This document shows, piece by piece, positions 24,465-35,528 of a stretch of DNA of 64,000 nucleotides. A model generated the notes under the pieces. The model did not search any database. It worked only from the letters and a program-made list of their open reading frames with translations, and was not told the DNA's origin. Every line of letters begins with the position of its first letter. Position 1 is the first letter of the stretch. The position numbers and the translations under genes are program-made. This stretch comes from CAVUPF01 sp963803755 (GTDB lineage Bacteria > Actinomycetota > Thermoleophilia > Solirubrobacterales > 70-9). Location: assembly GCA_963803755.1 (NCBI GenBank), contig CAWDNP010000003.1:270260-334259 (forward strand), read 5' to 3'.

Positions 24465-26006
24465 TCATTCGTTCGTCTCTCTGCCGATGATCCAGGCCGA
24501 CTGGATCGGTTCAAGAAAGTCGGGCGGCTCTACGTATCGCAGACGGTCGTCGTAGTTGTAGTTCTTGAGGTAGCCGGTGCTGCCGTTGCCTCCGAAGGTG
24601 CCGACCGGGCCGCGAAATTTCTGTGCGATCGCCCCTTCGACTGTGAGGTTGCCGAGCTGTTCGCCGCAGTTGTAGTTATCGACGATGAAGGAGTGGTTGA
24701 TTGTCAGTATTGCTGCATCGATTGTGGGGTTTTCCAGCGATCCCGGACCATTGGTCCCGGTGCCGTTTTTGCTCGGCGTACAAGGGTGGTAGACGCGGAC
24801 GAAATTGTTGGCAATAAGGCCTAGTAGACCGCCACCGCTGTTTGTGAGGCTACCGTTGATAATGATGTCGTTTTCGGCCGCGATCGTCAGCTGCCCGGAG
24901 TAGCTCCCTGACACGTAAGCGTTCCCACAACCAGATGTTTCTGGGTAAGTAGTGCCGAACGGCGTATAGGTTGACGAACAGGTTCCGTTCGCCACGTAGA
25001 CGACACCGTTGGAAGGTATGGGCCCCGAATACACGCCTTTGCAGGTGCCGCCGCTGCCGACGGTCATGGAGGTACCATTGAGGCAGATTCGAACCTGACC
25101 TTTGTACTTGAATTCGGGTTCGGCAATCGTCGCGAGTTTAGAGTTGGTAGGTGGAGGGGTAAGCACTGGCGCACCGGTCTCGTATGTGCCTTTAAAGGTA
25201 GGTTTGCTGCCTTCGCAGGTCGAGTACCAGCCGGGCGAGGACGCGCTGACTTCGATCATATCGGCAGGTGTGCGGCCGAAGGTAGGCGTACCACAGATAG
25301 CGAAGGCGTCATTGGTGTGGACCGGCCCATTGATCGAATCGCCGGTGACGAAGGAGATCTTGTCGCAGTATTGTCCACCGGAGTTGGGGATTGGCTTTTC
25401 GTAGCGGCCCTGTTCGTAGGTGAGGGTGCATTGTTCGTAGGCGCCTTTTACGGTGGCTTCGTTTTCATAGGTAACCGGATCTGAGGTCTCAAGCTGGGTG
25501 AAGTACATGAAGTCGAGGAAGCTGGCCCGCTTGAAGGTGGTGACGATCGAGGACGTTGCGTTTTCGGAGAAGCCGGTGGTGCGGATGCGGAAGGAGCCGG
25601 CCATCGAGCCGCTTGTTTCGATCATGCTGGTAGTGGCCGTGCTCAAGCTCTGTGGATTGCAGCTGGATTGACCGGCGGCTGGAAGCAGTTCGATCGCATA
25701 GGTTGCTCCAGTGTCTCCTGGCACCGGGCGGCGATTGGCGGTTGACCCCTCCTGATTCACTGCATTTGGCTCAGGTACTTCGGTGCAGTGGGTCCAGTAG
25801 TTGTTTTGCGAGTTGAGGTGGAATGAGTAATCGTCTATCCCGGCTTTCGCCGCCTCATATGCCTGCTTGTGGGCGAGGTCGTGCTGGGCGAGATGCACAT
25901 CGCCGTTTACGGTGGCGACGGCGACCATTGCAAGCAGCGCGATCAGTGCTGAGCCGCAGACGGCCGCAACCATCGTGAAGCCGCTCTCTGAGGTTGGTCG
26001 ATTCAT
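24465..26006 (-). CDS. PilX-like minor pilus protein, large
   Basis: The start at 26006 overlaps the previous stop (ATGA) and gives NRPTSESGFTMVAAVCGSAL, a prepilin-type N-terminus (cleavage after SG, Phe at +1) with one membrane helix. The mature part, over 490 residues, is Gly/Ser/Thr/Asn-rich with several Cys, and contains YEAAKAGIDDYSFHLNSQ, as in PilX N-terminal regions. It resembles large minor pilins or adhesin-like pseudopilins of actinobacterial T4P. No frameshifts. It probably sits at the pilus tip or primes assembly. Confidence 0.75.
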   Translation of the reverse strand: MNRPTSESGFTMVAAVCGSALIALLAMVAVATVNGDVHLAQHDLAHKQAYEAAKAGIDDYSFHLNSQNNYWTHCTEVPEPNAVNQEGSTANRRPVPGDTGATYAIELLPAAGQSSCNPQSLSTATTSMIETSGSMAGSFRIRTTGFSENATSSIVTTFKRASFLDFMYFTQLETSDPVTYENEATVKGAYEQCTLTYEQGRYEKPIPNSGGQYCDKISFVTGDSINGPVHTNDAFAICGTPTFGRTPADMIEVSASSPGWYSTCEGSKPTFKGTYETGAPVLTPPPTNSKLATIAEPEFKYKGQVRICLNGTSMTVGSGGTCKGVYSGPIPSNGVVYVANGTCSSTYTPFGTTYPETSGCGNAYVSGSYSGQLTIAAENDIIINGSLTNSGGGLLGLIANNFVRVYHPCTPSKNGTGTNGPGSLENPTIDAAILTINHSFIVDNYNCGEQLGNLTVEGAIAQKFRGPVGTFGGNGSTGYLKNYNYDDRLRYVEPPDFLEPIQSAWIIGRETNE

Positions 26007-26683
26007 TGGCATGGGAGGTCGGCCGCACTGGTGTTGTAGGAAGTCGGAGTGAAGCGCAATAGAGCACTGTCTTGGACGTTCGCTGCGGCACTAGGATTGA
26101 TGACCGGCGTGTTCGGCGGAGCGGCCGTGAGGGCGACCTTAACCTGCGCGGTTAGAGATGCGTTAGTCTTCCCGAGCGTCGGGCTTGCGGTGAGCGGCGT
26201 CGAGGAGATTTCGCCGTTTGTATAAGAGTAGTAGCTAAAGATCGAGGTGTTCGGTGCGGTTGGACTGATTTTGGTCATCAGCGTTTCAGTCGATGACGGT
26301 TTTTCGGCGAAGGTCCAGTTCGGTGCTGAGCCGCCCGTGGATGGATAATTGGACTGGGTGAGCTTACCTTCGCTTAGGGTAATTATGCTTTTAATGGGAG
26401 TGGGGGAGACGGCCGAGCCAATCTGGTGAAGAAAGCTGAGTGAAGTGCCGGTACTTCCTTCCTGCACAGGGGCGATGCCGGGAGCCAGGCAGGCTGAGTG
26501 CAGCTCTTCAATCATCTGACTGAGGACAAGACGGGCACGCTGAGTCGCCTCAACCTCGGTGCTGATCCGGTCGGTTTGACGCAGCGAGATGATTGCCACC
26601 GTTCCAATCGCGCCAAGGACGACCACCCCGGCGGCGCACGCCACTACCAATTCGATCAGCGTCGCGCCGCGCTCCTCACGCAT
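26003..26683 (-). CDS. PilW-like minor pilin
   Basis: I take the ATG at 26683 as the start (an upstream one at 26707 would overlap pilV). It gives a short leader, then RGATLIELVVACAAGVVVLG, a class III signal with the membrane helix. The mature region (about 200 residues) is Thr/Ser-rich, with RARLVLSQMIEELHSACLAP typical of PilW. Its neighbours are PilV-like and PilX-like genes, the standard minor pilin set. Confidence 0.78.
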   Translation of the reverse strand: MREERGATLIELVVACAAGVVVLGAIGTVAIISLRQTDRISTEVEATQRARLVLSQMIEELHSACLAPGIAPVQEGSTGTSLSFLHQIGSAVSPTPIKSIITLSEGKLTQSNYPSTGGSAPNWTFAEKPSSTETLMTKISPTAPNTSIFSYYSYTNGEISSTPLTASPTLGKTNASLTAQVKVALTAAPPNTPVINPSAAANVQDSALLRFTPTSYNTSAADLPCQ

Positions 26684-26697
26684 GGATATTTGCCGCC

Positions 26698-28036
26698 TTA
26701 GGTACATGGTCCTTTTGCGAGGCCCGTCGCTCCCAGATAGAAGTTGAGCGTCGTGCCGGCGCTGGTCAGGTTTTGCACCGCCTGGGTGATCGTCTGCTTG
26801 GCCGTCCCATTGCCGTTTCCGTCGTCGGCGCAGACTTCATAGGTACTCCACGGCAGGGATATGCTGGTGGTGTTCAGGCCTGCCGCTTCGGTCGTGTAGG
26901 TCCGCTTTGCGGGGCAGCTCTTGTCGCTGACGATGACATGCGCGCTTTTGACGAGGTTTCCAGGACTTGAGCTGCTTTTCCCGCTCCAGACGTTCAGGTT
27001 GAGCACTGGCAGTTGGATCCACGCGGTTGGGGCGGAGCCGTTAGGCGGGACGATGACGCTCGCCAACGCCGCAGCGTCGGGAGGGTTGGTTTCGTCATTC
27101 GGGTTCGGGTTGTCGCCTTCGCAGGATCCGGCGTAGACGGTGTCCGGTGAGGTGAAGGGGAAAAGAGGTTTGGCCTGGATTTCGGCCTTCGGTGTGCCGA
27201 CCGTCCCGAAGGTCTTCGCGGTCGTCATTCCAGTGTTGAAGACGACGGCCGAATCGGCTTCGGATGACGAGGTTGCCGCCAGACATCGTGGTGAACTTGA
27301 TGGGAATCCATCCCGGCTGGTCATAGAGGAGCTGGACGGTAGAGGTGGTGCCGGCGATCACACTGACGGTCTGGGGGCCAGGAGGATTGCCATTGGGTTC
27401 GATCAGCCCGCTGGCGACGCCAGAGGGAGTGAGCGTGTAGTTGCCTGCGGGCTGGTTGGGGAACACCGCACAGCCGTCGGAGTCGGTCGTGCCACTGAAT
27501 GTGCCGGCGCCGGTGCCCGAGAGGCCGATGCCCGCGATCGGCACTTCATGGGCGTTGTCCGCGGAGATCGTCAGAGTGCCGTTTTCGGGGTTGAGCGACC
27601 CCGGCGGAGGGGCGACGATGCTCTGGATTTCCACCGGCTTGCGGTTGCCGAGACTGGGCCAGGTGACGGTCGAGGTGATCTGGACGTAGTCGGCCGAGGC
27701 ATCGCCCTGGCCGCACGAGGAGGTGCCAGTTTTGTCGTTGATAAAGACGCCTTCGGATTTGACCGTGAAGGGGGTGCCGTTGAGGGTCACCGTCTTGGTC
27801 TGGCTTAGCCGGTTGAGCGTCGGCACGGGTAGTGAGCGAAGGCGTGCCTGGTCTTCTTGGGCGATTCCGAATGCCTCGGATCGGTGGCGCTCTTCGGCCG
27901 CGGAGTGGGCGCTCGCGGAGAGCAATCCAAAGGTCGCGCCTGAAGCTAGGACGATGATCACGGCGCTGATCAGGACTTCGACCAGTGCGAAGCCCGCCTC
28001 GACAGGCGGCGTCGATCGCCCTCTTGCAAGCGTCAT
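26698..28036 (-). CDS. PilV-like minor pilin with carboxypeptidase-like domain (one frameshift)
   Basis: The start at 28036 has GGAG upstream and gives a leader, then EAGFALVEVLISAVIIVLAS. After the pilin helix there is a Cys-containing domain, then at about residues 185-250 a beta-sandwich-like unit resembling carboxypeptidase-regulatory repeats (VPIAGIGLSGTGAGTFSGTT, AGNYTLTPSG). Near 27261 one extra base breaks the frame: corrected, NLVI joins EADSAVVFNTGMTTAKTFGT and continues to the TAA at 26698. It is the first gene of the minus-strand pilus cluster. Confidence 0.75.
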
Positions 28037-28184
28037 GGGTACTCCATCGGAATTGCCGCGGCTGGGCTTTAGCTCCTCGCAATGCGGCAAACGCCATCGA
28101 GGCAGGCTTTCCCCAATGCTTCAGTAAGTGAAGCTGTGTCGCTACACTCGTTGAAGCGAGGCGATCCGACTCACGCCCTTCCCC

Positions 28185-28532
28185 ATGAGCGCAATCAGCA
28201 ACTCCAGATGTCCCGTCTGCCGCACCGCGGAAGTGGTCTGCGGCAAGTGGACCCTCCTGCTGATTCGCGACCTCGCCGACGGCAGCAGCCGCTTTTGCGA
28301 GCTGGAGCGCTCGCTGGAGGGGATCAGCCCGCGCACCTTGTCGCTGCGGCTGCGCGCACTGGAAGAGGAGGGGATCGTCGAGCGGCAGACCTTCCCCGAG
28401 GTGCCACCCCGGGTCGAGTACGCACTGACCGAGAAGGGCGAGGCGCTGGTGCCGCTGATCGATGACATGCGGAGCTACGGAGCGCGCTGGTTACAGGCCG
28501 GGGACGCGGCGCCGGCGCCGGCCGCCGTTTAA
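28185..28532 (+). CDS. HxlR-family transcription regulator
   Basis: A 115-residue winged-helix protein. CPVCRTAEVVCGKWTLLLIR is the HxlR signature with Cys residues, and SPRTLSLRLRALEEEGIVER is the recognition helix region. HxlR proteins often sense redox or reactive carbonyls through cysteines. It is divergent from the pilV gene; whether it controls that cluster is unknown. Confidence 0.88.
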   Translation: MSAISNSRCPVCRTAEVVCGKWTLLLIRDLADGSSRFCELERSLEGISPRTLSLRLRALEEEGIVERQTFPEVPPRVEYALTEKGEALVPLIDDMRSYGARWLQAGDAAPAPAAV

Positions 28533-28567
28533 GCCAAACGTCTAGAAGGGGCGATCTGCAAGGCGCC

Positions 28568-30185
28568 GTGCAGGCGCAGGAGCGCCCCGGGGTGGGCGGA
28601 AGCGTGGGGCGTGGGCGACTTCCTCCTCAACGAGGCTCTGAAGCGGCTGGCGCTGGAGGCGGCGACGCGCTTCAGCTCGCTGGTCGCCGGCGGCGACAGA
28701 TCCCCTTCGACGTCGCCGAGGACGCCGGCCCCGACTCGCCCTTCTACCGCTACCTGCCGTTGACCGCCCGCTACGTGCTCGAGCGTGAGGGCGAGCTGCG
28801 CTCGCTGCCCGCCTTCGATCCGGCCTGCGAGGCGGTCGAGGAGACCGGGGTCGCGGCGCCCTACCTGGAGGCGCGCGGCGAGACCGTACCGGTCCGAGCC
28901 CCGGCGAGCGCTCCGCGCGGATGCTGACGGCCTTCATCGCCTCCCTATGGGATGGCTGACAGAGTTCTCGCTTGACCGGGCGCTGCTCGACAATGCGCTG
29001 GCCGTGCTCGACGCCGAGGCCCGCGACGCGCACCAGGCCGACGTCCTGATCGCCCCGATCGCCGGGCTGCGGATGGGGCAGGCGCGGCTACAGCTCCCGC
29101 ACGGGGTGCGGGTGGTCCGCGCCGACGCCATCGAGGCGCCGATCGAGGCGATGCGCAGCGAGGGGATGGGCCGCGCCGCCTGGGAGCCGCAGTTCCTGGC
29201 ACTGGCCGAGCAGAGTGGCGCGCCAGAAGGCGTCGAAGCCGCGCTCTGCCAGCTCCGCGAGCTGATCAGCGTCATGCGCCTCTTCAAGGGGGGCAGCGTC
29301 GGGCTCGGCCCCTATGCCTTCGCTCCAACCGGCGAGGGTCAGTGGCGTCGAGTCGCCACCGGCGCCCCCGCGACCCGCCCCGGCGGGTACAGGCTGGACG
29401 AAGCCGAAGCCGCCGGGCTGGCCGAGCTTGCGAGCGCCTTGGAGACCCGCCCCGACCCCGACTGCGCGCTCGCCTGGGCGGTTGGCCGCTTCGAGATGGG
29501 CTGTGAGCGAGAGTCCGCGCTCGAGGGCCTCAGCGACCACCTGCTTGCGCTGCGCGCGGTGCTGGAGGGCCACGGACCGGTCGCCGCAACGCTGGCGATG
29601 CGCGCCGCGGTCCTGATCTCCGATGAGTCATTCGATCGCATCGAGGCCCGCGAGCGAATCGAGCACGCCCTCGAGCTGGAGCGCTCGCTGATGAACGGCT
29701 TGCCGACCGATCGCCAGCGGGAGCTGGCGATCTGGACAGAGGAGGGGGTGCGCCGCCTGATGCGAGAAGCTGCCCTCGGCGCCCTCGGCACCGACATCAG
29801 CATCGCCGCCGACGAGACCCTAATCGCCACCGGCCTCGAGGCCGGCGACGCTGAGATCGCGGTCACCGTGCAGGACACCCCCCTTGACCCGCTCGGCGAT
29901 TTCGAGCCCCAAGTCGCACCGCCACCCGAGGAGGAGTACATGGAGCAGGAGACAAAGATCATGGAGCCGATCCCCGAGGAAGACGAGATCCGGATCATCT
30001 CCACCCCCTGGCTCGACGAGGTCTCGGTCGAGCACAGCACCCTGGACTTCCCGGCGATTGCGAGCGACATCGCCCGCCGAGAACGGATCGACAGCCCCCG
30101 CGTCCGCCACCTCTTCTCGGTCCCTGATGCGGATTGGGAGGTCGGCGAGTTGGAGTACGACCACTACAGCCGCCGCGTTGGCTAG
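28568..30185 (+). CDS. Unrecognised large protein, 5' part broken by several frameshifts
   Basis: From about 28960 to 30185 one frame is clean and encodes about 400 residues. Upstream, plausible coding pieces lie in three frames: FLLNEALKRLALEAATRFSS, then IPFDVAEDAGPDSPFYRYLP, then RSARMLTAFIASLWDG. Three or four single-base shifts between 28589 and 28965 would join them. The protein is mostly helical and acidic, with DEARDAHQ-like helices, a Val/Gly strand region (PIAGLRMGQARLQLPHGVRV) and a Glu-rich C-terminal segment (about MEQETKIMEPIPEEDEIRII). I do not recognise a family. It stands alone between an HxlR gene and a convergent GGDEF-EAL gene. The start near 28568 (GTG) is a guess. Confidence 0.5.
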
Positions 30186-30245
30186 AGACTACACAGCGAG
30201 CCCACCCAACCAAGACACCAACCACCCAGCCACAGACGGGGTGAC

Positions 30246-32167
30246 TCAGGCCTTGGCGGCGCCACTTCCCCCAGGCTTTGGCGCCTGCGCCAAAGCCTGG
30301 GAGCCGTTGGCGGCCCAGCTCTCAAGGAAAACCTCAGTAGCCGCCACGTCAAGGGGGCGGGCAAAGAGAAAGCCCTGCCCGTTATCGCAGTCCTCGTCCT
30401 TTAGCAGGGAGAGCTCGTGCTGTTGCTCGATCCCCTCGGCAAAGGTCTGGATCGAGAGCGCCTTGCCGAGCTGCACCAGGGAGTGGATCAAAGTCTCGCC
30501 CTCATCGTTACTGCTGAGCCCCGAGATGAAGGAGCGATCGATCTTCAGCGCATCGACCGGGAAGCGCTGCAGGTGAGCCAGGGAGGAGTAGCCGGTGCCG
30601 AAGTCATCGATCGCGATCTGCACCCCCAGCGCCTTGATCGCGCTCAGCCTCATAGCGGTCTCCTCGATGTTTCGCATCAGCGTCGTTCTCGGTGACCTCG
30701 ATCGTCAACGCCTCGGGGTCTAGGCCACTGGCTGAGAGCGCGTCTTCGACGTCGACTAAGAGCTGATCGGTATCGAGCTGGCGCCCGGAGACGTTGACCG
30801 CCATCGTAGATCGGATACCCAGCCTCCCGCCACTCGGCCCCCTGCGCACAGGCCCGCTCTAAGACCCAGCGCCCGACCTCGGTGATCAGCCCCGACTCCT
30901 CCAACAGCGGGATGAAGTCATCGGGCTGGATCACGCCGCGAGTCGGGTGCTCCCAGCGGATCAACGCCTCCACCCCGGTCGGGTTCATGTCGGAGAGGTC
31001 GATCGTCGGCTGGTAGGCGAGGAAGAACTGATCCTTGGCGAGGGCTTCGCGCAGGTCCATTTCCAGTTCCATCCGGTTTTGGACCACGTCCTGCATCCCG
31101 GTCTCAAACACCGAGTAGCGGTTCTTGCCGTCCCACTTGGCCCGATACATCGCGATGTCGGCGTTTCGCAAGAGCTCCTCGGCTGAGGTCTGCTCCCCGA
31201 GCGCACTCCCGATCGCGATCCCCACGCTCGCCGTCACCGTGACCCGGGTCTCCTTGCCCGCGCCGAGCTTAAACGGCTGCTCAAGGGCTTCCAGCAGGCG
31301 CTCGGCGACCAGCTCGGGCCCCGCCGCCAGGGAGAGCTCCTCAGAGATCACCACGAACTCATCCCCCCCCAGGCGCCCCAGCGCATCGGCGTCGCGGATC
31401 ACCCCGTCAAGGCGGGCGGCGACCGCGCACAGCAGTTCATCGCCGGTGTTGTGGCCGAGGGTGTCGTTTATGTCCTTGAAGTTGTCGAGGTCGATGAAGA
31501 GCGCCGCCGCCGGGGTCTGGCTGCGCCGCGAGCGGGCGAGGATCTGCTCGACCCGGTCTAAGATCAGGGTGCGGTTGGGCAATCCGGTGAGGGCGTCGTG
31601 GGTGGCGAGGAAGGAGAGCTCCTCCTCGCGGTGGGAGAGCTCTTCGTCTGTCCTTTGGCGCTCGGTCTCAAAGCACTCCGACATCCGCAGCAGGCTGAAC
31701 TCGAGGCTGAGCTGGAGGATGTTGAGGGCCTCAGAGAGCGCCTCGGGGGAGCTCTCCAGCTTCTCGGCGCTCTCCCGCAGCACCTCGGCCATCACGTTTC
31801 GCCACCAAAAGCAGCGCCAGGTCACCTCGTTTAAGGAGGCCGCGCGGTGCACCGCCAGCTCGCCGAAGATCTCCCAGGTCTCCCTGCCTGCCTCGATCGC
31901 CACCTCCATGCTCTCCCCCGAGATCCAGCGGGCGACCGCGATCGTCGAGCTGCGACCGATTCGCTCGAAGCTGTCTTGGACCACGGCGTCGACATCGTGA
32001 TCGGGCCCGGCGGTGCGCTGCACGGTGCGCTTCAGCACCTCCTCGGTGCGGGCCTTGAGCGCCTCGCCGAGGCGGTGCAGGTCCTCTCCGGGCTGCTCCA
32101 GCGCAGGCGATGGCGGCATCGGCACCCGGACCCCGTCCCTGTCCGAGCTTGAGCGTTTAGCGGTCAT
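30246..32167 (-). CDS. GGDEF-EAL c-di-GMP enzyme (two frameshifts)
   Basis: From the ATG at 32167: a helical N-terminal domain resembling RsbRD/PucR N-terminal bundles (about 20-190), then GGDEF with DALTGLPNRTLILDRV and the intact active site LGRLGGDEFVV, then EAL with GVEALIRWEH, DDFGTGYSSLAHLQRF, LKIDRSFI and AEGIE. Key catalytic residues of both domains are present, so it could make or break c-di-GMP. One extra base near 30808 and one near 30684 break the EAL part; correcting both gives a continuous protein to the TGA at 30246. It is close to the c-di-GMP riboswitch and the MshEN genes and may set the local signal level, which is inference. Confidence 0.85.
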
Positions 32168-32252
32168 CTGAATCGAGTGTCGGCGGGCGGGGCCGATTCC
32201 TTGAGGTTTGGCTTGGTTTTGGTGGACGGGGTGGGTGGCTGTTTGGGTGTTG

Positions 32253-33405
32253 CTAGGCCCGACCGGCGGCGATCGCCATCCTCTCGGCACCGGTCGCGAA
32301 CAGGTAGCGGTTGATCTCGGCCAAGCCGGCGAGGTCGTGGACGTCCTCGTCGAGGTGGGGGACGCGGATCACCCCCTTCGCTCCGCAGCTCGGCCGCGAG
32401 GCGGTCGATGTTGCGCGCGTCGCGCTCGGCCAGAGCCTGGTAGTCGGCGAAGTTCCCCGCCACCCGTCGTGCCAGGTCCTCCTCGCCGAGCTTCTCGGCG
32501 AGGGCGGAGGACAGCTCGGTGCCGTCGGCGCGCAGTCGCTCGGCCGGGTAGTGGACCTTGTTGACGATGACGCCGCCGAAGGGCAACTTCGCCTCGATCA
32601 GCTTGCGGTGGAAGTAGACCGCTTCGTCGATCGGCTCCCCCTGCGGCCCGCAGACGACCAGAAAACAGGTGCGGCTGTCGGCGAGCAGGCTGTTGACCCG
32701 TTTGGCCCGGGCCTGGAAGCCGTCGACCATGCCGCTGAAGGCGTTGAAGAACTCGGCCAGGTCGGCGATCAGGTCAAAGCCGACGATCCGCTTGAAGACG
32801 CTCAGCATGACCGAGGCGCCCCGGCCCGCCACCCGCGCGGCCAGGCCGGTCGGCCGCATGAAGACCCGCAGCGAGCGGCCCTCGATGAACTGGGTGAGGC
32901 GGCGCGGCGCGTCGAGGAAGTCGAGGGCGTTGCGGGTCGGCGGCGTGTCGAGGACGAGCAGGTCGAAGTGTCCCTCGGTGTGCAGCTCGAACAGCTTCTC
33001 CATTGCCATGTACTCCTGCGAGCCGGCCAGCGCGTTGGAGATCTGCTGGTAGATGCGGTTGTCGAGAACCCGGTCGCGCGACTCCTCATCGGGCGCTTGG
33101 CGGGCGATCAGCTCGTCGAAGGTCGCCTTAGCGTCGAGCATCATCGCCCAGAGCTCACCCTCAATCTCGATGCCCTCCGCTTCGAACAGCCTCGGGTCGA
33201 CCCTTCTTGCCTCGTTGCCCAGCTCCTTCAGCCCGAGCGAGTCGGCGAGCCGCTTCGCCGGGTCGATCGTCAATACGCAGACCTTCAGCCCGCGGGCGGC
33301 CATTCCGCTGGCGATTGCCGCCGAGGTCGTCGTCTTGCCGACCCCGCCCGAGCCGGCGCAGACGCAGATGTCCTTGCCCTCGAGGATGTCGCCGACCGAG
33401 GGCAT
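32253..33405 (-). CDS. ArsA/BagB-type ATPase, second of a pair (C-terminal frameshift)
   Basis: A P-loop ATPase of the ArsA/GET3 superfamily with a deviant Walker A, GSGGVGKTTTSAAIA, switch I near LTIDPAKRLADSLGL and switch II LLVLDTPPTRNALDFL. One extra base in a C5 run at 32372-32376 breaks the end; with it removed the reading is VIRVPHLDEDVHDLAGLAEI to a TAG at 32253. Paired ArsA-like ATPases (Rv3679/Rv3680, BagAB) are typical of actinobacteria and have been connected with stress and glycerol metabolism in mycobacteria. It shares one base with the preceding gene's stop (TGATG). Confidence 0.87.
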
Positions 33406-34340
33406 CAGCCGAGCCTGCTCGAGAGCCGCCCCGCAGCCTCGGGCCCCAGTTCGGGCTCAAAGAGGAAGGGCAGGGTCTTCACCGGCGCTTTGACCCGGCG
33501 GCGCAGGCGGGCGAGCTGGGCGCGCTGGGAGCGGGCTCGGCCGTGCTCGGAGAGGGCCGCCCGCGCCGCCGCTCGCACCGCGCCCGCCTCGTGCTCGGCT
33601 AGCTCGGTGAGGCGCTCGGCCTCGGCCTTGGAGAAGCGCTCTGGGTAGAGCCCGTTCATGTAGACGCGGTCGACGGCGACGCCGACCTCCTCGCGCAGGT
33701 CGTGCTCCAGCGCGGCGGACTCGTTGACCGGCATCTCCTCGGGCAGGGCGACGATCGCCGCGCCGGTCAGCACGTGGTCGGTGATGTAGCTGTTCAGGCG
33801 CTGCGCCTGGGAGTGGATCGGGCCGACCCGTGCGATCGCGGCGAAGGTGCGCGGAGTCTGTAGGAAGCCGACCCCGTGGCCGGTGGCGGGGGCGTCGACG
33901 ATCACCAGGTCGTACTTGCGCCCGCTCTTTACCTTGCGGTCGAGTTGGGCCAGCTCCCAGATCTTGCCGATCGTCACCAGCTCCTTGAGACCGGGGGTGG
34001 CGGCGGCGAGATAGCTGAAGATGCGGCTGCGGAAGAGCAGGTCGCGCATTGCCCGTACCTTGAGCTGGAGCAGCACGTACTCTCGCATGGCCTCGTCGGG
34101 GTCGATCGAGATCGACCAGAGGTTCTCGGCCATCTCGACCTCGTGGAAGCCGACCTCGGCGTGGTCGAAGATCCGCGAGGCGTTCTCCTGCGAGGAGACC
34201 TCGCAGACGATCGTCCGCTTTCCCTGGGCTGCTGCGCGCAGACCTAGAGCGACTGCGACCGTCGTCTTGCCGACGCCCCCCTTACCGGTGACGAAGACAA
34301 GCCTCTTGTCGAGCAGCTCTGGCACGGGAAGGTCGGGCAA
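33405..34340 (-). CDS. ArsA/BagA-type ATPase, first of a pair
   Basis: A 311-residue partner of the gene above, intact. Walker A GKGGVGKTTVAVALGLRAAA, CEVSSQENASRIF and LVIVDAPATGHGVGFLQTPR are visible. It probably forms a heteromer with its neighbour. It is divergent from the parA gene, with about 60 bp between the starts. Confidence 0.88.
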   Translation of the reverse strand: MPDLPVPELLDKRLVFVTGKGGVGKTTVAVALGLRAAAQGKRTIVCEVSSQENASRIFDHAEVGFHEVEMAENLWSISIDPDEAMREYVLLQLKVRAMRDLLFRSRIFSYLAAATPGLKELVTIGKIWELAQLDRKVKSGRKYDLVIVDAPATGHGVGFLQTPRTFAAIARVGPIHSQAQRLNSYITDHVLTGAAIVALPEEMPVNESAALEHDLREEVGVAVDRVYMNGLYPERFSKAEAERLTELAEHEAGAVRAAARAALSEHGRARSQRAQLARLRRRVKAPVKTLPFLFEPELGPEAAGRLSSRLG

Positions 34341-34398
34341 TTCCTAGCAATTTCTCCGAGTGGCAGGAAAAGCCGCTACCCATGCGAATACCCGCGCA

Positions 34399-35528
34399 AT
34401 GGGATTCCTCAGCCGAAAGACCAAGAGTAAGTCCGCAGTCATCGATGAGCCGCATCCGATCCTGGAGGAGCTCGAGCGGATGGAAGAGGCGGTGCCTGAG
34501 CGCTCAGGGCGCCCGAGCCGCGGAGCCCTCTCCGCGGGGCCCGGAGCCCGCTCCGCCCAAGCCGCGGGCGAGGCCCCGATCTCCACGCCACCCGCCGCAG
34601 AGGGGATCGAGGCCTCCGCGCGGGAGCGGAGCTCCGGGGCCCTCGCGGCTGTGGCCGCTGAGGCAGCAGGGCGCCGAGGGGCCCGCCCGGTTCATGCCCG
34701 GTGATCTGATCGCTCCCAGCCGTCACGAGGCCGCGGCGGCGAGCGGGGAGGCCGAGGTTTCGGTCAAGCACGCCGAGGTGATCGCCTTCGCCAACCAGAA
34801 GGGCGGGGTGGCCAAGACGACCACCACGCTCAATCTCGCCGTCGCCTTCGCCGAGTCCGGCTACCGCGTCCTCTGCATCGACCTCGATCCGCAGGGGAAC
34901 CTGACCATGAGCCAGGGCATCGACCCGGACAAGGTCGAGAAGAGCCTCTATGACGTGCTGGTCAACGACATGCCGATCTCCGAGATCATCGTCAAGCGCG
35001 AGATCGACATCGCGGTCGCCTCGATCGACCTCGCCGGCGCCGAGATCGCGATGAGCACCAAGATCGGCCGCGAGCGCACGCTGCAGAAGGCCCTCAAGGA
35101 GGTCTCCGGCGGACTATGACTTCGTCTGCATCGACACGCCGCCCAGTCTCGGGCTGCTGACCATCAACGCGCTGACCGCGGCGAACAAGGTGATCGTCCC
35201 CGTCCAATGCGAGTATCTGTCGATGCGCGGGCTGGTCCAGCTCCAGAACACGCTGAAGATGATCCAGGAGAACCTCAACCCCGACGTGCGGATCGAGGGC
35301 ATCCTGCCGACGATGCTCGACTCGCGGACCGTCCACGCCAAGGAGGCCGTGGAGATCCTCGAGGAGAACTTCGGCGACCTCGTCTTCAAGTCCCGCATCC
35401 GCAAGGCGATCAAATTCGCCGAGGCGCCCGTGAAGGGCGCCAGCGTGCTCAAGTACGATTCCGGCAGCAGCGCCGCGAACTACTACCGGGAGCTGGCGAA
35501 GGAGGTTCTGGCGAATGAGTCGGCGTAA
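34399..35528 (+). CDS. parA: ParA/Soj-type partition ATPase (frameshifted)
   Basis: The ATG at 34399 opens a disordered N-terminal extension (MGFLSRKTKSKSAVIDEPHP). A shift of one base before about 34694 leads into the ParA core: VIAFANQKGGVAKTTTTLNL (deviant Walker A), LCIDLDPQGNLT, then near 35108 one extra base, then DYDFVCIDTPPSLGLLTINA and VPVQCEYLSMRGL. The C-terminal helices are normal to the TAA at 35528. The true start could be the ATG at 34694 if the N-terminal reading is not used. No parB gene is next to it; the neighbour is ftsZ, 14 bp overlapped, so a role in positioning division or another cargo is possible. Confidence 0.8.

Noticed and set aside
28080..28120. GGCAAAC-containing segment as a second GEMM riboswitch
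   Set aside because: It has the entry motif but no GACGCAA-like core and no matching closing helix.
32311..33648. 445-codon plus-strand frame opposite the ArsA genes
   Set aside because: A shadow of high-GC coding; the minus frames carry clear P-loop ATPase motifs.
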